The notes under the pieces were generated by a model. The model saw nothing but the letters and a program-made list of their open reading frames with translations. It was not told the origin of the DNA and did not search any database. From Sphingobium sp. 15-1 (GTDB taxonomy: Bacteria > Pseudomonadota > Alphaproteobacteria > Sphingomonadales > Sphingomonadaceae), in contig NZ_JABXJG010000001.1 in NCBI RefSeq assembly GCF_013375535.1, forward strand, positions 310,001 to 374,000: a stretch of 64,000 nucleotides of DNA. Direction: 5' to 3'. Below are positions 44,382-53,479 of the stretch, in pieces. Numbering within the stretch: the stretch's first letter is position 1; the number at the start of each line of letters is the position of its first letter. The translations under genes were made by a program, and so were the position numbers.

Positions 44382-44476
44382 CTGTATTTCAAGGAAAGCA
44401 GAAGGTTAGCGAACCACCCATCCAGAAATTCACCAACGCGCAAAAACCCGCTCTTCGGCACCGCAAATCCGGAAGT

Positions 44477-44767
44477 TCAGCCCCCGACCTTCGCCGCCGC
44501 AAAGGCAACCAACGACCCGAACGTCTCAAACGTGTCGCCGTCAATATCCTCATCTTCGATCAGGATGCCGAAGCGGTCTTCCATTTCGGTCAGCAGGCCA
44601 GCGACGGCCATGGAATCCAGTTCCGGCAGCGCCCCGAACAGCGGCGTGTCCGCCTCGAAGACGTCGACGCGATCCTGGGACAAGGCCAGCACGTCGCGCA
44701 ACAGGGCGCGCATCATTGTTTCAATATCCATAGCCCGGTCGACCGGTTGTGCATTGTCCGCCCGCAT
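44477..44767 (-). CDS. Acyl carrier protein-like protein of the XrtA locus
   Basis: 96 residues from ATG 44767, or 84 from ATG 44731 (MDIETMMRALLRDVLALSQD); neither start has a strong ribosome-binding site. Four-helix carrier fold with the 4'-phosphopantetheine attachment motif LDSM (Ser about residue 52 of the long form) and DRFGILIEDEDIDGDTFETF after it. The acidic composition is typical. It probably carries an acyl or amino-acyl group activated by the AMP-forming ligase encoded nearby at 45852. Lies 28 bp downstream of the frameshifted GNAT gene in the same direction. Confidence 0.88.
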   Translation of the reverse strand: MRADNAQPVDRAMDIETMMRALLRDVLALSQDRVDVFEADTPLFGALPELDSMAVAGLLTEMEDRFGILIEDEDIDGDTFETFGSLVAFAAAKVGG

Positions 44768-44795
44768 GATGGGCGCCTACCTAGTCGTTCCGCCG

Positions 44796-45802
44796 CTAAC
44801 CTACAAGCGCGGAAATGGCCGTGCGGGCGGCGGGCAGCCAGATGGACGCGCGCCGGGGGTTGAAGAAATCCAGCCGATGGAGCGTCTCGCGCCGTTCCAT
44901 CCAGTCGGTCTTGTAGCCATTGTCGCCCGTGCCATAGTCGATCGTCGCGACACGATCCCGGTCGATGGCGTCAGCGAACATGGCGTGGCTGAGCAGGCTG
45001 CCGGGCGAAGCGCCGTCGAACGCCTGGTCATGGGCCAGCTTGTGGATCAGGGCGGTGCCGTTTTCCACGGTCCAAAGCTGGGTGGCGACGGGTTGATCCT
45101 CCAGCCGGGCAAAGCCCAGGCGGAGCGTTCCGGCGGCGCTTTCCCGGGCGGAAAGCGTTTGAAGGAAAGACAGATTGGCTTCCGGCTGTTTCCAGCTTCG
45201 CTCATGGACCGCGACATAATCGCGCCACAGCGCGTCGGTCAGCCGGTCGGTGATGTTGAGGGTGAAGCGGCTGGCGCGGCTCTTGCGCGCGATCAGCGTG
45301 CGCAGGCGGCCCGGCCTTTGCGCCCAATAATCCTCGAAGCTCCGGCCGTTCAGATGCAATAGATGCCGTCCCCCATCGGCCGCCGAACGCTGAACCAGCC
45401 AGCGCGACGGAAGGCGTCGAGCAGCAGACTCGATGCTTCCGTCACCGGATAAAGGTCGATCTGGGCGCTGTCCTTCAGCAGCGTCTGGGCGATGACTTCG
45501 ATCAGGCGACGGCGGACCGTCCAGTCCTGCGGGCCAAGGAAGATCGGCGTCCAGTCGAAACTGTACCAGTTGGCAAGCGCGCTCACCCGTCCGGTTATGG
45601 GGGACAGCAGGAAAAGCCAAGCCTGGTGCTCTCCTTCCATTGCCTGGAAAATGCGGATTTCCATTGAGCCGAAACAATGCGCATGGAGCGATTCGAACCA
45701 GTCGATACGGTCGAACAGCGAAGACATGGAGGCCCGGTCGAGCGCAGCGCCGAGCGCTTGGCGCGCTTGCGTGAAGCTGCGATATTCCCTTGCGACCAGC
45801 AA
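44796..45802 (-). pseudogene. GNAT/CelD-like acyltransferase, interrupted by a frameshift
   Basis: Two overlapping frames together make one protein of about 335 residues. The first part (45802 down to about 45375) reads MLVAREYRSFTQARQALGAA ... DAFRRAGWFSVRRPMGDG, and the second (from about 45370 down to 44796) continues HLLHLNGRSFEDYWAQRPGR ... IDYGTGDNGYKTDWMERRET, the latter typical of GNAT/FemAB-like transferases in polysaccharide loci. The break is at or next to a run of five C (45370-45374); one extra base there restores a continuous frame. It may be a real mutation, a slippage-prone switch, or a sequencing error. Likely role if intact: acylation of a polysaccharide or lipid precursor, using the neighbouring carrier protein. 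Confidence 0.78.
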
Positions 45803-45851
45803 ACCATTATCTCCCCGGCAACATCATGGCGTTTAGGAAAAAAGTCTGGAG

Positions 45852-47393
45852 ATGGAGTTAAGCGATTCCCCCCCGCCAATAATGGTCGACGGCGCGCAAG
45901 TGCTGCCCATCGACCATCTGCTGCTGCGCGGCGACCCGGCGCGGCCCGCGCTGGACGGGCGGTCGGGCACGCAGACCTATGCCGAGCTGGAAAGGACGCT
46001 GGGACGGCTGGCGGCCTGGCTGGCGGGCTTCGGGCTGGAGAAGGGCGCGCGAGTCGCAAGCTGGGTCGCCAAGGGCCCGGTGGCGGCGCTGATGCCGCTC
46101 GCCGCGCCCCGCGCCGGACTGGTGCATGTGCCGGTCAACCCGCTGCTCAAACATGCCCAGGTCGCGCATATCTTGGCCGACAGCGGCGCGTCCCTGCTGA
46201 TCGGAACGGCGAGTCGCCTGGCGACCCTGGAACCAACCGACGTGCCCGAAGCATGCCATCTCCATCGGGAGGACGATGCGGCTTGCGCGATGAGCGGCGG
46301 GGACGCGCTGGACCCATCCGACGCCGCGCCTGACGATCTGGCGGCGATCCTCTACACCAGCGGCTCTACCGGCAGGCCCAAGGGCGTGATGCTGAGCCAC
46401 GCCAATCTCTGGCTGGGCGCGGTGTCGGTGGCCGATTATCTGAAGCTGACCCCGCAGGACCGGACGCTTTGCGTGCTGCCCTTCAGCTTCGATTATGGGC
46501 AGAACCAGTTGCTTTCGACCTGGTTTGCCGGAGGTTGCGTCTATCCGCTCGACTATCTGACGCCGCGCGACGTGGTGAAGTCGGTGGACCGGCGGGACAT
46601 CACGACGCTCGCCGGGGTGCCGCCGCTCTGGGTGCAGCTCACCGAACTGGACTGGCCGGAGGAGGTCGCGGCGAAGCTCAGGCGCCTCACCAACAGCGGC
46701 GGCGCGCTGACCCGGCCCCTGGTTGCGAAATTGCGGGCGCTTTTCCCGAAGGCGGACCTGTATCCCATGTACGGCCTGACCGAAGCCTTCCGCTCGACCT
46801 ATTTGCCGCCCGCATTGGTGGACAGCCATCCCGACAGCATGGGATCGGCCATCCCCCATGCCGAGATATTGGTCGTGCGCCCCGACGGCAGCGTGACCGA
46901 CGATGATGAACCAGGCGAACTGGTGCATTGCGGTCCTTTGGTGGCGCAGGGCTATTGGCGGGACGAAGCGCGCACGGCGGAGCGGTTCAAGCCTGCCCCG
47001 AAAGCCTCACGCTATGGCGGCATGGCGGTGTGGTCGGGCGATACCGTGCGCCGGGATGCCCAAGGCCTGCTCACTTTCGTCGGACGCGACGACGCGATGA
47101 TCAAGTCGGCAGGCAACCGCATCAGCCCGACCGAGATCGAGGAAGCCGCCGTTGCCGTCAAGGGCGTGGCCGAAGCCGTGGCGCTGGGCGTCAAGGACGA
47201 GCGATTGGGTCAGGCGGTGCTCTTGCTGTTGCGTGGCGTGTCGCCCGAATTAAAGGGCGAAGTCGAGGCGCGGCTCAAGGCCGAGCTTCCCAATTTCATG
47301 CAACCGCGCGAGATCGTCATGCTGCCCGAATTTCCCCGCAATCCCAATGGCAAGATCGACCGCGTGGCGCTCGCTAAGGACTATGCCGCATGA
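45852..47393 (+). CDS. AMP-forming acyl-CoA ligase, exosortase A system-associated
   Basis: 513 residues of the ANL superfamily. AMP-binding signature ILYTSGSTGRPKGVMLSHAN (about residues 170-190), A5 motif YPMYGLTEAFRSTYLPP, A8 DTVRRDAQGLLTFVGRDDAM with IKSAGNRISPTEIEE, and the catalytic Lys in NPNGKIDR near the C-terminus. It activates a carboxylic acid as adenylate, probably for transfer to the acyl carrier protein at 44477. Ligases of this type are a standard part of XrtA loci. 49 bp separate it from the divergent GNAT gene. Its TGA overlaps the next ATG. Confidence 0.92.
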   Translation: MELSDSPPPIMVDGAQVLPIDHLLLRGDPARPALDGRSGTQTYAELERTLGRLAAWLAGFGLEKGARVASWVAKGPVAALMPLAAPRAGLVHVPVNPLLKHAQVAHILADSGASLLIGTASRLATLEPTDVPEACHLHREDDAACAMSGGDALDPSDAAPDDLAAILYTSGSTGRPKGVMLSHANLWLGAVSVADYLKLTPQDRTLCVLPFSFDYGQNQLLSTWFAGGCVYPLDYLTPRDVVKSVDRRDITTLAGVPPLWVQLTELDWPEEVAAKLRRLTNSGGALTRPLVAKLRALFPKADLYPMYGLTEAFRSTYLPPALVDSHPDSMGSAIPHAEILVVRPDGSVTDDDEPGELVHCGPLVAQGYWRDEARTAERFKPAPKASRYGGMAVWSGDTVRRDAQGLLTFVGRDDAMIKSAGNRISPTEIEEAAVAVKGVAEAVALGVKDERLGQAVLLLLRGVSPELKGEVEARLKAELPNFMQPREIVMLPEFPRNPNGKIDRVALAKDYAA

Positions 47394-48622
47394 AGCCCAT
47401 GGGCCCAATCCCGCCTTTTTTCGAGGGCGAAGAAGGCATGTTGCTGATCGGCGGCAGCGGCGCGGCGAGCCTGGTCGACGAAGCGGGCGACACGCCGTTG
47501 TTCGTCTATGACATGGGCATCGTGGAGACGCAGGTCCGCGCCTTCCGCGACGCCATGCCCTCCCTATTGTCCCTCCATTATGCGGTGAAGGCGAACCCGT
47601 ACGCACCCTTGCTGGAGCGCATGGCGAAGCTGGTCGACGGCTTCGATGTCGCCTCGGGCGGGGAACTGACGCGGGCGCTGCAAGCCGGGATGGACGCCGC
47701 GCATATCAGCTTCGCCGGGCCGGGAAAGCGCGACGACGAGCTGATCGTCGCCATCGACAGCGGCGCGACGATCAATCTGGAATCGGAAGGCGAGGCGCGC
47801 CGGGCCATCGCGCTGGGCGAGCAGCGCGGCAGGACGCCGAAGCTGGCCGTGCGCGTGAACCCGGATTTCGACCTGAAAGGCTCTGGCATGCGCATGGGCG
47901 GCGGCGCCAAGCCCTTCGGCGTGGATGCGGAGCGGGCGGCCGATCTGGCGCGCTGGGTGATCGATGCGGGCGCGGACTGGCGTGGCTGGCACATCTTCGC
48001 CGGCAGCCAGGCGCTGGGCGCGGAAGCCCTGATCGAAACGCAGGCGGCGGCCATCGGCCTTGCGACCCGCCTGTCCGATGCGGTGGGAGCAACGCCACCG
48101 CTGGTCAATCTCGGCGGAGGCTTCGGCATCCCCTATTTCCCCGGCGACGAGCGTCTCGACATCCGGCCCATCGGGGAAGCTTTGGACACGCTGCTGGAGA
48201 GCCGCGCCGACATCCTCAAGGACAGCGAGTTCGCCATGGAACTGGGCCGCTGGCTGGTCGGAGAGTCCGGCGTCTATCTGACCCGCATAGTCGACGTGAA
48301 GAAAAGCCAGGGCGAAAGCTTCGTCGTGGTCGACGGCGGCCTGCACCACCAATTGGCCGCCAGCGGCAATTTCGGCACGGTGGTCCGGCGCAACTATCCC
48401 ATCGCCGTCGCCAACCGCTTCGGGCAGGCTCTGGCGCAGGAAGCCGTAACGGTCGTGGGCTGCCTCTGCACCCCGATCGACAGGCTGGGGGACAAGGTGG
48501 CGCTGCCGCCGGTGGAGGAGGGCGACCTGATCGCGATCTTCCTCGCGGGGGCCTATGGCGCCTCGGCCAGCCCCGCCGCTTTTCTTGGTCATCCGGCTCC
48601 TTTGGAGCTGTTGGTCGGCTGA
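47390..48622 (+). CDS. PLP-dependent decarboxylase, exosortase A system-associated
   Basis: 410 residues, fold-type III (alanine-racemase/LysA-like barrel). The PLP lysine is Lys67 in HYAVKANPYAP. FDVASGGEL, NLGGGFGIPYF and the C-terminal FLAGAYGASASP mark the diaminopimelate/ornithine decarboxylase family. In XrtA loci this subfamily appears next to the acyl-CoA ligase; the two may produce an amino-acid-derived group loaded on the carrier protein. ATG overlaps the ligase stop by 4 bp. Confidence 0.92.
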   Translation: MKPMGPIPPFFEGEEGMLLIGGSGAASLVDEAGDTPLFVYDMGIVETQVRAFRDAMPSLLSLHYAVKANPYAPLLERMAKLVDGFDVASGGELTRALQAGMDAAHISFAGPGKRDDELIVAIDSGATINLESEGEARRAIALGEQRGRTPKLAVRVNPDFDLKGSGMRMGGGAKPFGVDAERAADLARWVIDAGADWRGWHIFAGSQALGAEALIETQAAAIGLATRLSDAVGATPPLVNLGGGFGIPYFPGDERLDIRPIGEALDTLLESRADILKDSEFAMELGRWLVGESGVYLTRIVDVKKSQGESFVVVDGGLHHQLAASGNFGTVVRRNYPIAVANRFGQALAQEAVTVVGCLCTPIDRLGDKVALPPVEEGDLIAIFLAGAYGASASPAAFLGHPAPLELLVG

Positions 48623-48770
48623 TTTAATGGGCTGATTTGCCAACAACTTAACTCCTAACGGTATCTTTACCCTTTGCGGGCAAGAAGTCGGTCAAAGCCC
48701 CGTGCCCGACGGCCCGCCTTGTCCCTTGGCGGCCCTTTGCGCGCGGCAAGCAAGCAAGAGGGTGAAGACC

Positions 48771-49415
48771 ATGCGTTTCCTGTCGGTTTCCCGGGCGTTG
48801 ATCGGCGTATCGCTGCCTGCCGTGGCCCTTTCCGGCTGCGCTTCGAACGGCAGCGCGCCAAAATTGCCGCCCGCTTCCTTCGTTTCGACGCAGGAGGGAC
48901 CGGGCGAGGAATATGTGATCGGCCCGCTGGACGACCTCACCATCTTCGTGTGGCGCAATCCCGATCTGGGCGCGAAGGTCCAGGTGCGGCCCGACGGGCG
49001 CATCACCACGCCGCTGATTTCGGACATGCCCGCCGTCGGCAAGACGCCCAAGCAACTGGCCGACGACCTGAAGGTCGCGCTCGGCAAATATATCGAAAAT
49101 CCGCTGGTGTCGGTGATCGTCAACAATTTCTCTGGCACGTTCAGCCAGCAGGTGCGGATCGTCGGCGCGACGGAAAAGCCCGCCTCCATCCCGTTTCGCG
49201 CCAACATGACCCTGCTGGACGCGATGATCTCCGTCGGCGGCCTTTCCGAATATGCGGCGGGCAACAAGGCGCGGCTGGTGCGCTTCAACCGCGAAACCGC
49301 CAAGCAGCAGGAATATCAGCTCCGCATAGGAGACCTGCTGAAGCGCGGCGACAGCAAGGCCAATGTCATGCTGGCGCCCGGCGACGTCATCATCATCCCC
49401 GAAAGCATGTTCTGA
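48771..49415 (+). CDS. XrtA-associated polysaccharide export lipoprotein (Wza/EpsA-like)
   Basis: 214 residues from ATG 48771, with AAGAGGGTGAAG upstream. Signal peptide with lipobox LSGC (lipidated Cys about residue 23). The Poly_export domain begins YVIGPLDDLTIFVWRNPDLG and carries VRPDGRITTPLISDMPAVGK; a SLBB-type domain follows (VRIVGATEKPASIPFRANMT, LLDAMISVGGLSEYAAGNKA). It probably forms or plugs the outer-membrane polysaccharide channel. The 148 bp upstream contain no gene and probably the promoter for the long downstream run (48771 to 63955). Confidence 0.93.
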   Translation: MRFLSVSRALIGVSLPAVALSGCASNGSAPKLPPASFVSTQEGPGEEYVIGPLDDLTIFVWRNPDLGAKVQVRPDGRITTPLISDMPAVGKTPKQLADDLKVALGKYIENPLVSVIVNNFSGTFSQQVRIVGATEKPASIPFRANMTLLDAMISVGGLSEYAAGNKARLVRFNRETAKQQEYQLRIGDLLKRGDSKANVMLAPGDVIIIPESMF

Positions 49416-49416
49416 C

Positions 49417-50928
49417 ATGGCGGCGCTGGTCGACGAACTGCTGGTCATCCTGCACGGCATCTGGCTCCGCCGCTGGCTGGCGCTGGCCGTCGCCTGGGGC
49501 GTGTGCCTGCTGGGCTGGCTGGGCATCGCGCTTATCCCCAATAGTTATGAATCGAAGGCGCGGGTCTATGTGAACACCCAGTCGCTGCTGGAGGACAAGG
49601 TGGGCATCACCCAGCTCCAGTCGCAGCAGGATCTGGACCGGGTACGCCAGACGCTGGCCAGCACGGCCAATCTGGAGCGGGTGGTCAAGGAAACCGACCT
49701 CAACCAGACGGTCGACGGCCCACGCGACATGGCGGCGAAGATCACGAAGTTGCGCGAAGGCATCATGGTCGTCGCCCAGCTCGACCCCAGCATGATCGAC
49801 ATCAGCGCGACGTCGGCGGACTCCGGCCTGTCGGACGGCGCCAATGCGCGCATCTCGCAGCAGATCGTGCAGAAGCTGGTCGACATCTTCCAGGAAACCA
49901 ACCTGTCCTCCGACAAGGTGGAAACGAAACAGAGCCTCGCCTTCCTCGACCAGCAACTGGCGGGGCGGGGCAAGCAGCTCGCCGCCGCCGAACAGCGCCG
50001 CGTCGAGTTCGAGCAGCGCTATGCCGGGATGCTGCCGGGCGCGGGATCGATCAGCCAGCGCATGGACGCGGCGCGGTCGGAGATCAACAGCATCGATTCG
50101 CAACTGGTGCAGGCGCAAAGCGCGCTGGCGGCGATGAACGGCCAGTTGGCGGGCACGCCGCAGACCTTGCCGGGCGTCGGCGCTTCGGGCGGACCTTCGG
50201 CGCTCTCGCAGGCGCAGGCGGACCTTTCTTCCATGCGGGCGCGGGGCTTCACCAGCAGCCATCCGGACGTGATCGCGGCGCAGCGGCAGGTCGATCTGCT
50301 GCGCGGTCAGGGCGGCGGCAGCGTCAGCAGCACCCCTAATCCGGCCTATCTCTCGATCCGGTCGATGCAGGCGGAGCGCGCCGCGACGGTGCAGGGGCTT
50401 TCCGCCCGCAAGGCGCAGTTGCAGGCCGATCTCAACGCCATGGCTTCGCGCCAGACGGATGAGCCGGGCCTCGCCGCCGAGCAGGAGCGGCTCGACCGCG
50501 ACTATCAGGTGCTCAAGACCCAATATGACAAGATGCTGGCCGATCGGGAGGAAATCCGCCTGCGCGGCGACGTGAAGTCGGAGACCGGCTCGGTCCAGTT
50601 CCGTGTCATCAATCCGCCCAATCTGCCGACGGTTCCGGCGGCGCCCAACCGGCCGCTGCTGTTGCTGGGCGTGCTGATCCTGGGGATGGGCGCGGGGGTC
50701 GGCACGGCCTTCGCCATGGCGCAGTTGAAGGGCGGCTTCCCCAATGCGGCGCGGCTTGAAAAGGCGCTGGGCGTGCCGGTGATCGGATCGATCAGCCAGA
50801 CCGTCAACGCGGCGCAGGTCGCGGTGGAGAAGCAACGGCTGAAATGGTTCGCGGGCGCGAGCGGCGGGCTGGCGGCGCTGTGCCTGCTGCTGGTCGTCAT
50901 CGAATTCGTCCAGCGCGGACTGGCCTGA
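49417..50928 (+). CDS. XrtA-associated chain-length determinant protein (Wzz-like)
   Basis: 503 residues from ATG 49417, one base after the previous stop. Two membrane segments: about residues 17-39 (LRRWLALAVAWGVCLLGWLG) and about 478-498 (GLAALCLLLVVIEFVQ). Periplasmic part starts with the Wzz domain (PNSYESKARVYVNTQSLLED) and contains a long coiled coil (residues about 165-400, KQSLAFLDQQLAGRGKQLAA). The proline-rich motif before the second membrane region is NPPNLPTVPAAPNRP. Controls polymer length together with the tyrosine-kinase-like ATPase that follows. Confidence 0.94.
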   Translation: MAALVDELLVILHGIWLRRWLALAVAWGVCLLGWLGIALIPNSYESKARVYVNTQSLLEDKVGITQLQSQQDLDRVRQTLASTANLERVVKETDLNQTVDGPRDMAAKITKLREGIMVVAQLDPSMIDISATSADSGLSDGANARISQQIVQKLVDIFQETNLSSDKVETKQSLAFLDQQLAGRGKQLAAAEQRRVEFEQRYAGMLPGAGSISQRMDAARSEINSIDSQLVQAQSALAAMNGQLAGTPQTLPGVGASGGPSALSQAQADLSSMRARGFTSSHPDVIAAQRQVDLLRGQGGGSVSSTPNPAYLSIRSMQAERAATVQGLSARKAQLQADLNAMASRQTDEPGLAAEQERLDRDYQVLKTQYDKMLADREEIRLRGDVKSETGSVQFRVINPPNLPTVPAAPNRPLLLLGVLILGMGAGVGTAFAMAQLKGGFPNAARLEKALGVPVIGSISQTVNAAQVAVEKQRLKWFAGASGGLAALCLLLVVIEFVQRGLA

Positions 50929-50942
50929 AGGGGGGACGGACG

Positions 50943-51863
50943 ATGAACAAGCATAAGTCCCCGTCGGGCGGATCGCTGATCGAACGGGCGACCGAAATCT
51001 ACGATTTCAGCGCCGCTCTGCGCGGCCGCGCCGCGCCTGCGGTGGAAGTGCCGGAGGATGAAGCGGCCATTGAGGTTACGCCGCCTGCGCCGGTCGCCGC
51101 CGAGATACCGGAAGCGGGCCATCGCGCCCCGGACTGGACCGGCCCGGTGCAGCCGATCGACCGCATCGCGCTGGTCGAGGCGGGCTATCTGCTGCCCGAC
51201 GGCCCCGTCACCGCGATGAGCGAGGAGTTTCGCTTGCTCAAGCGCGACCTGCTGGCCGAACTGGCGGGCAATGGGCGGGGCAACCGGGTGCTGATCTGCT
51301 CCGCCCATAGCGGGGAAGGCAAGAGCTTCTGCGCGATCAACCTGGCGCTCAGCCTGGCAGCGGAGAAGGACCGGGAAATCCTGCTGGTCGACGCCGATTT
51401 CGGCAAGCCTGGCATCCCGGAGGCGCTGGGGCTGACCGCCGGACCGGGCCTGATGGACGCGCTGGCCGATCCGGCGATTGCTATCGAGAATATCGTGCTG
51501 CGCACCGACATCCCTTCGCTCTCCGTGCTTCCGGCCGGACAGCGCAGCAATAACGACACCGAATATCTCGCCTCCGCGCGCACGGAAATGCTGCTGGGCC
51601 GCCTGACCGAAGGACGGCCCGACCGCATCATCCTGTTCGATTCGCCGCCCTTGCTGGCGGCCTCGCCCGCCGCGGTGCTGGCGAGCCATGCGGCGGTCGC
51701 CCTGCTGGTGGTGCGGGCCGACCGGACCACGGAAGGCGCGCTGCGCGATGCGGCCAGCCTGCTCAAAGGCGCGTCCAAGGTGAAGCTGCTCCTGAACGGT
51801 GTGAACTTCGCCAGCGGCGGCCGGCGTTTCGGCAGCTACTATGCTCAGGGGAATGCGGACTGA
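50943..51863 (+). CDS. XrtA-associated tyrosine-kinase-like ATPase (CpsD/CapB family)
   Basis: 306 residues from ATG 50943. Walker A in AHSGEGKSFCAINLA (about residues 121-130), Walker A' LLVDADFGKPG, Walker B ILFDSPPLL. These are the three motifs of bacterial tyrosine kinases. The C-terminus has only GSYYAQGNAD rather than a long Tyr cluster, so autophosphorylation may be limited. It acts with the Wzz-like protein encoded 14 bp upstream. The first about 90 residues are a variable linker. Stop overlaps the next ATG (TGATG). Confidence 0.92.
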   Translation: MNKHKSPSGGSLIERATEIYDFSAALRGRAAPAVEVPEDEAAIEVTPPAPVAAEIPEAGHRAPDWTGPVQPIDRIALVEAGYLLPDGPVTAMSEEFRLLKRDLLAELAGNGRGNRVLICSAHSGEGKSFCAINLALSLAAEKDREILLVDADFGKPGIPEALGLTAGPGLMDALADPAIAIENIVLRTDIPSLSVLPAGQRSNNDTEYLASARTEMLLGRLTEGRPDRIILFDSPPLLAASPAAVLASHAAVALLVVRADRTTEGALRDAASLLKGASKVKLLLNGVNFASGGRRFGSYYAQGNAD

Positions 51864-53449
51864 TGATCTCCCGCATCGCCCTTCTTCTCGCGGGGATCGC
51901 TTTGTCCTCGCCCGCTCTTGCGCGGGACGAGCAGCGCAAGGTCGACGTCACGCCCTATCTCGGCATCGATCAGGTCGTGGTCGCGCCGATCAAGGGCGGC
52001 GGCGACGTGCTGACCTATACCAACGTCACGGCGGGCGTGACCGCCAGCGTGCAGACGCGCCGTCTGGAGGCGGCGGCCGACCTGCAATATGCGCACAGCT
52101 TCGGCTGGGGCGATGAGCTGAGCGATCAGGACATCATCAGCGGCATCGTCAGCGGCCAATATGGCTTGGCGCGCGGCCTGACGCTGAACGCGGGCGGGCT
52201 TGCGACGCGCGTGAGGACCGATGGCCTGTCGGGCGCTTCGGTGCGCAATGACGGCTACAGCAGCCAGGTCTATGCCGGCTATGTCGGGCCGTCCTACACG
52301 ACGCGGCTGGGCGATCTGGACATCAGCGCCTCCTACCGGCTTGGCTATGCGCGGGTCGAGGATGACGTGAATGTCGATTTCCCCGGCGCGCCGTTGGGCA
52401 ATGGCTTCGCGGAATCGACCACCCATGACCTGATGGGGTCGGTGGGCGTCGGACCGGGGGTGTGGATGCCGCTGGGCCTCGTCGCCAGCGCGGGCTACAG
52501 CCGGGAGGATGCGAGCCAGCTCGACCAGCGGTTCGAGGACAAATGGGCGCGGCTCGACGCGACATTGCCGGTCTCGCCCACGGTCGCGCTGATCGGCGGC
52601 GTCGGCTATGAGAAGATGGAGATAAGCCAGCGGTCGCCGCTATTGGACTCCAATGGCGTGCCGGTGATCTCCTCCAGCGGCCGTTATGTCACTGACGACA
52701 GTTCGCCGCGCCAGCTCATCTATGATTTCGACGACATCATTTGGGACGTCGGCGTGCTCTGGCGGCCGAGCCATCGCACCTCGCTGACCGCGCGGGTGGG
52801 CGAGCGCTATGGTGGCATGACCTATTCCGGCAGCTTCATCTGGCAGGGGCGGAACAAGTCCTTTGCCCTTGTCGTGTTCGACGGCATCGACAGCTTCGGG
52901 CGGGTCATCACCTCCGACGTGGCGGCGCTGTCGGGCAGCAACCTCAATATCGTGCGCAATCCCTTCACCGGCGATTTCACTGGCTGCGCTTTCTCCACCA
53001 CTGGCGGCGGGCAGTGCTTCAACGATGCGCTGGCAGGGGTCACAGGGGCGAATTTCCGCTATCGCGGCGTCGCGGCGCAGTTCGCGGCGGAGCGCGGGCC
53101 GTGGGGAATGGGCATCGGCCTTGGCTATTCGCAGCGCAAGTTCGTCACCCCGTCGGGCGAAACGGTGCTGGTGCGCGGCACGCGGGACCAGAATTGGTAC
53201 GGCAATGCCTCGCTCACCTATCGCGTCGACAGCCAGTCGAGCATCGATACGGCGGTCTATGCCAATTATTTCGACGCCAGCGGCAATCGTCTGGACGTGC
53301 TGAACCTGGGCGCCTTCACCAGCTATTACCGCCTCGTCACGCGCAATCTGCAGGCGTCGGCCTCGGTCGGCGTGGACAGCGCCAAGGCGGACAATCTGGA
53401 CGCCGTCATCAACGCCATGGGCCAGCTTGGCCTGCGCTACACTTTTTAA
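51863..53449 (+). CDS. PEP-CTERM/XrtA-associated outer-membrane beta-barrel protein (TIGR03016 type)
   Basis: 528 residues with signal peptide MISRIALLLAGIALSSPALA. The rest is strand-rich with alternating polar/hydrophobic residues and conserved aromatic ends (YSSQVYAGYVGPSYTTRLGD, SLTYRVDSQSSIDTAVYANY), finishing in LGLRYTF, a C-terminal aromatic barrel signal. Proteins of this kind are encoded in XrtA loci beside export genes; a role in polysaccharide passage or anchoring at the outer membrane is inferred. Confidence 0.88.
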   Translation: MISRIALLLAGIALSSPALARDEQRKVDVTPYLGIDQVVVAPIKGGGDVLTYTNVTAGVTASVQTRRLEAAADLQYAHSFGWGDELSDQDIISGIVSGQYGLARGLTLNAGGLATRVRTDGLSGASVRNDGYSSQVYAGYVGPSYTTRLGDLDISASYRLGYARVEDDVNVDFPGAPLGNGFAESTTHDLMGSVGVGPGVWMPLGLVASAGYSREDASQLDQRFEDKWARLDATLPVSPTVALIGGVGYEKMEISQRSPLLDSNGVPVISSSGRYVTDDSSPRQLIYDFDDIIWDVGVLWRPSHRTSLTARVGERYGGMTYSGSFIWQGRNKSFALVVFDGIDSFGRVITSDVAALSGSNLNIVRNPFTGDFTGCAFSTTGGGQCFNDALAGVTGANFRYRGVAAQFAAERGPWGMGIGLGYSQRKFVTPSGETVLVRGTRDQNWYGNASLTYRVDSQSSIDTAVYANYFDASGNRLDVLNLGAFTSYYRLVTRNLQASASVGVDSAKADNLDAVINAMGQLGLRYTF

Positions 53450-53479
53450 GCCAATGCCCGGTCGGGTGGAGAGATAGAC

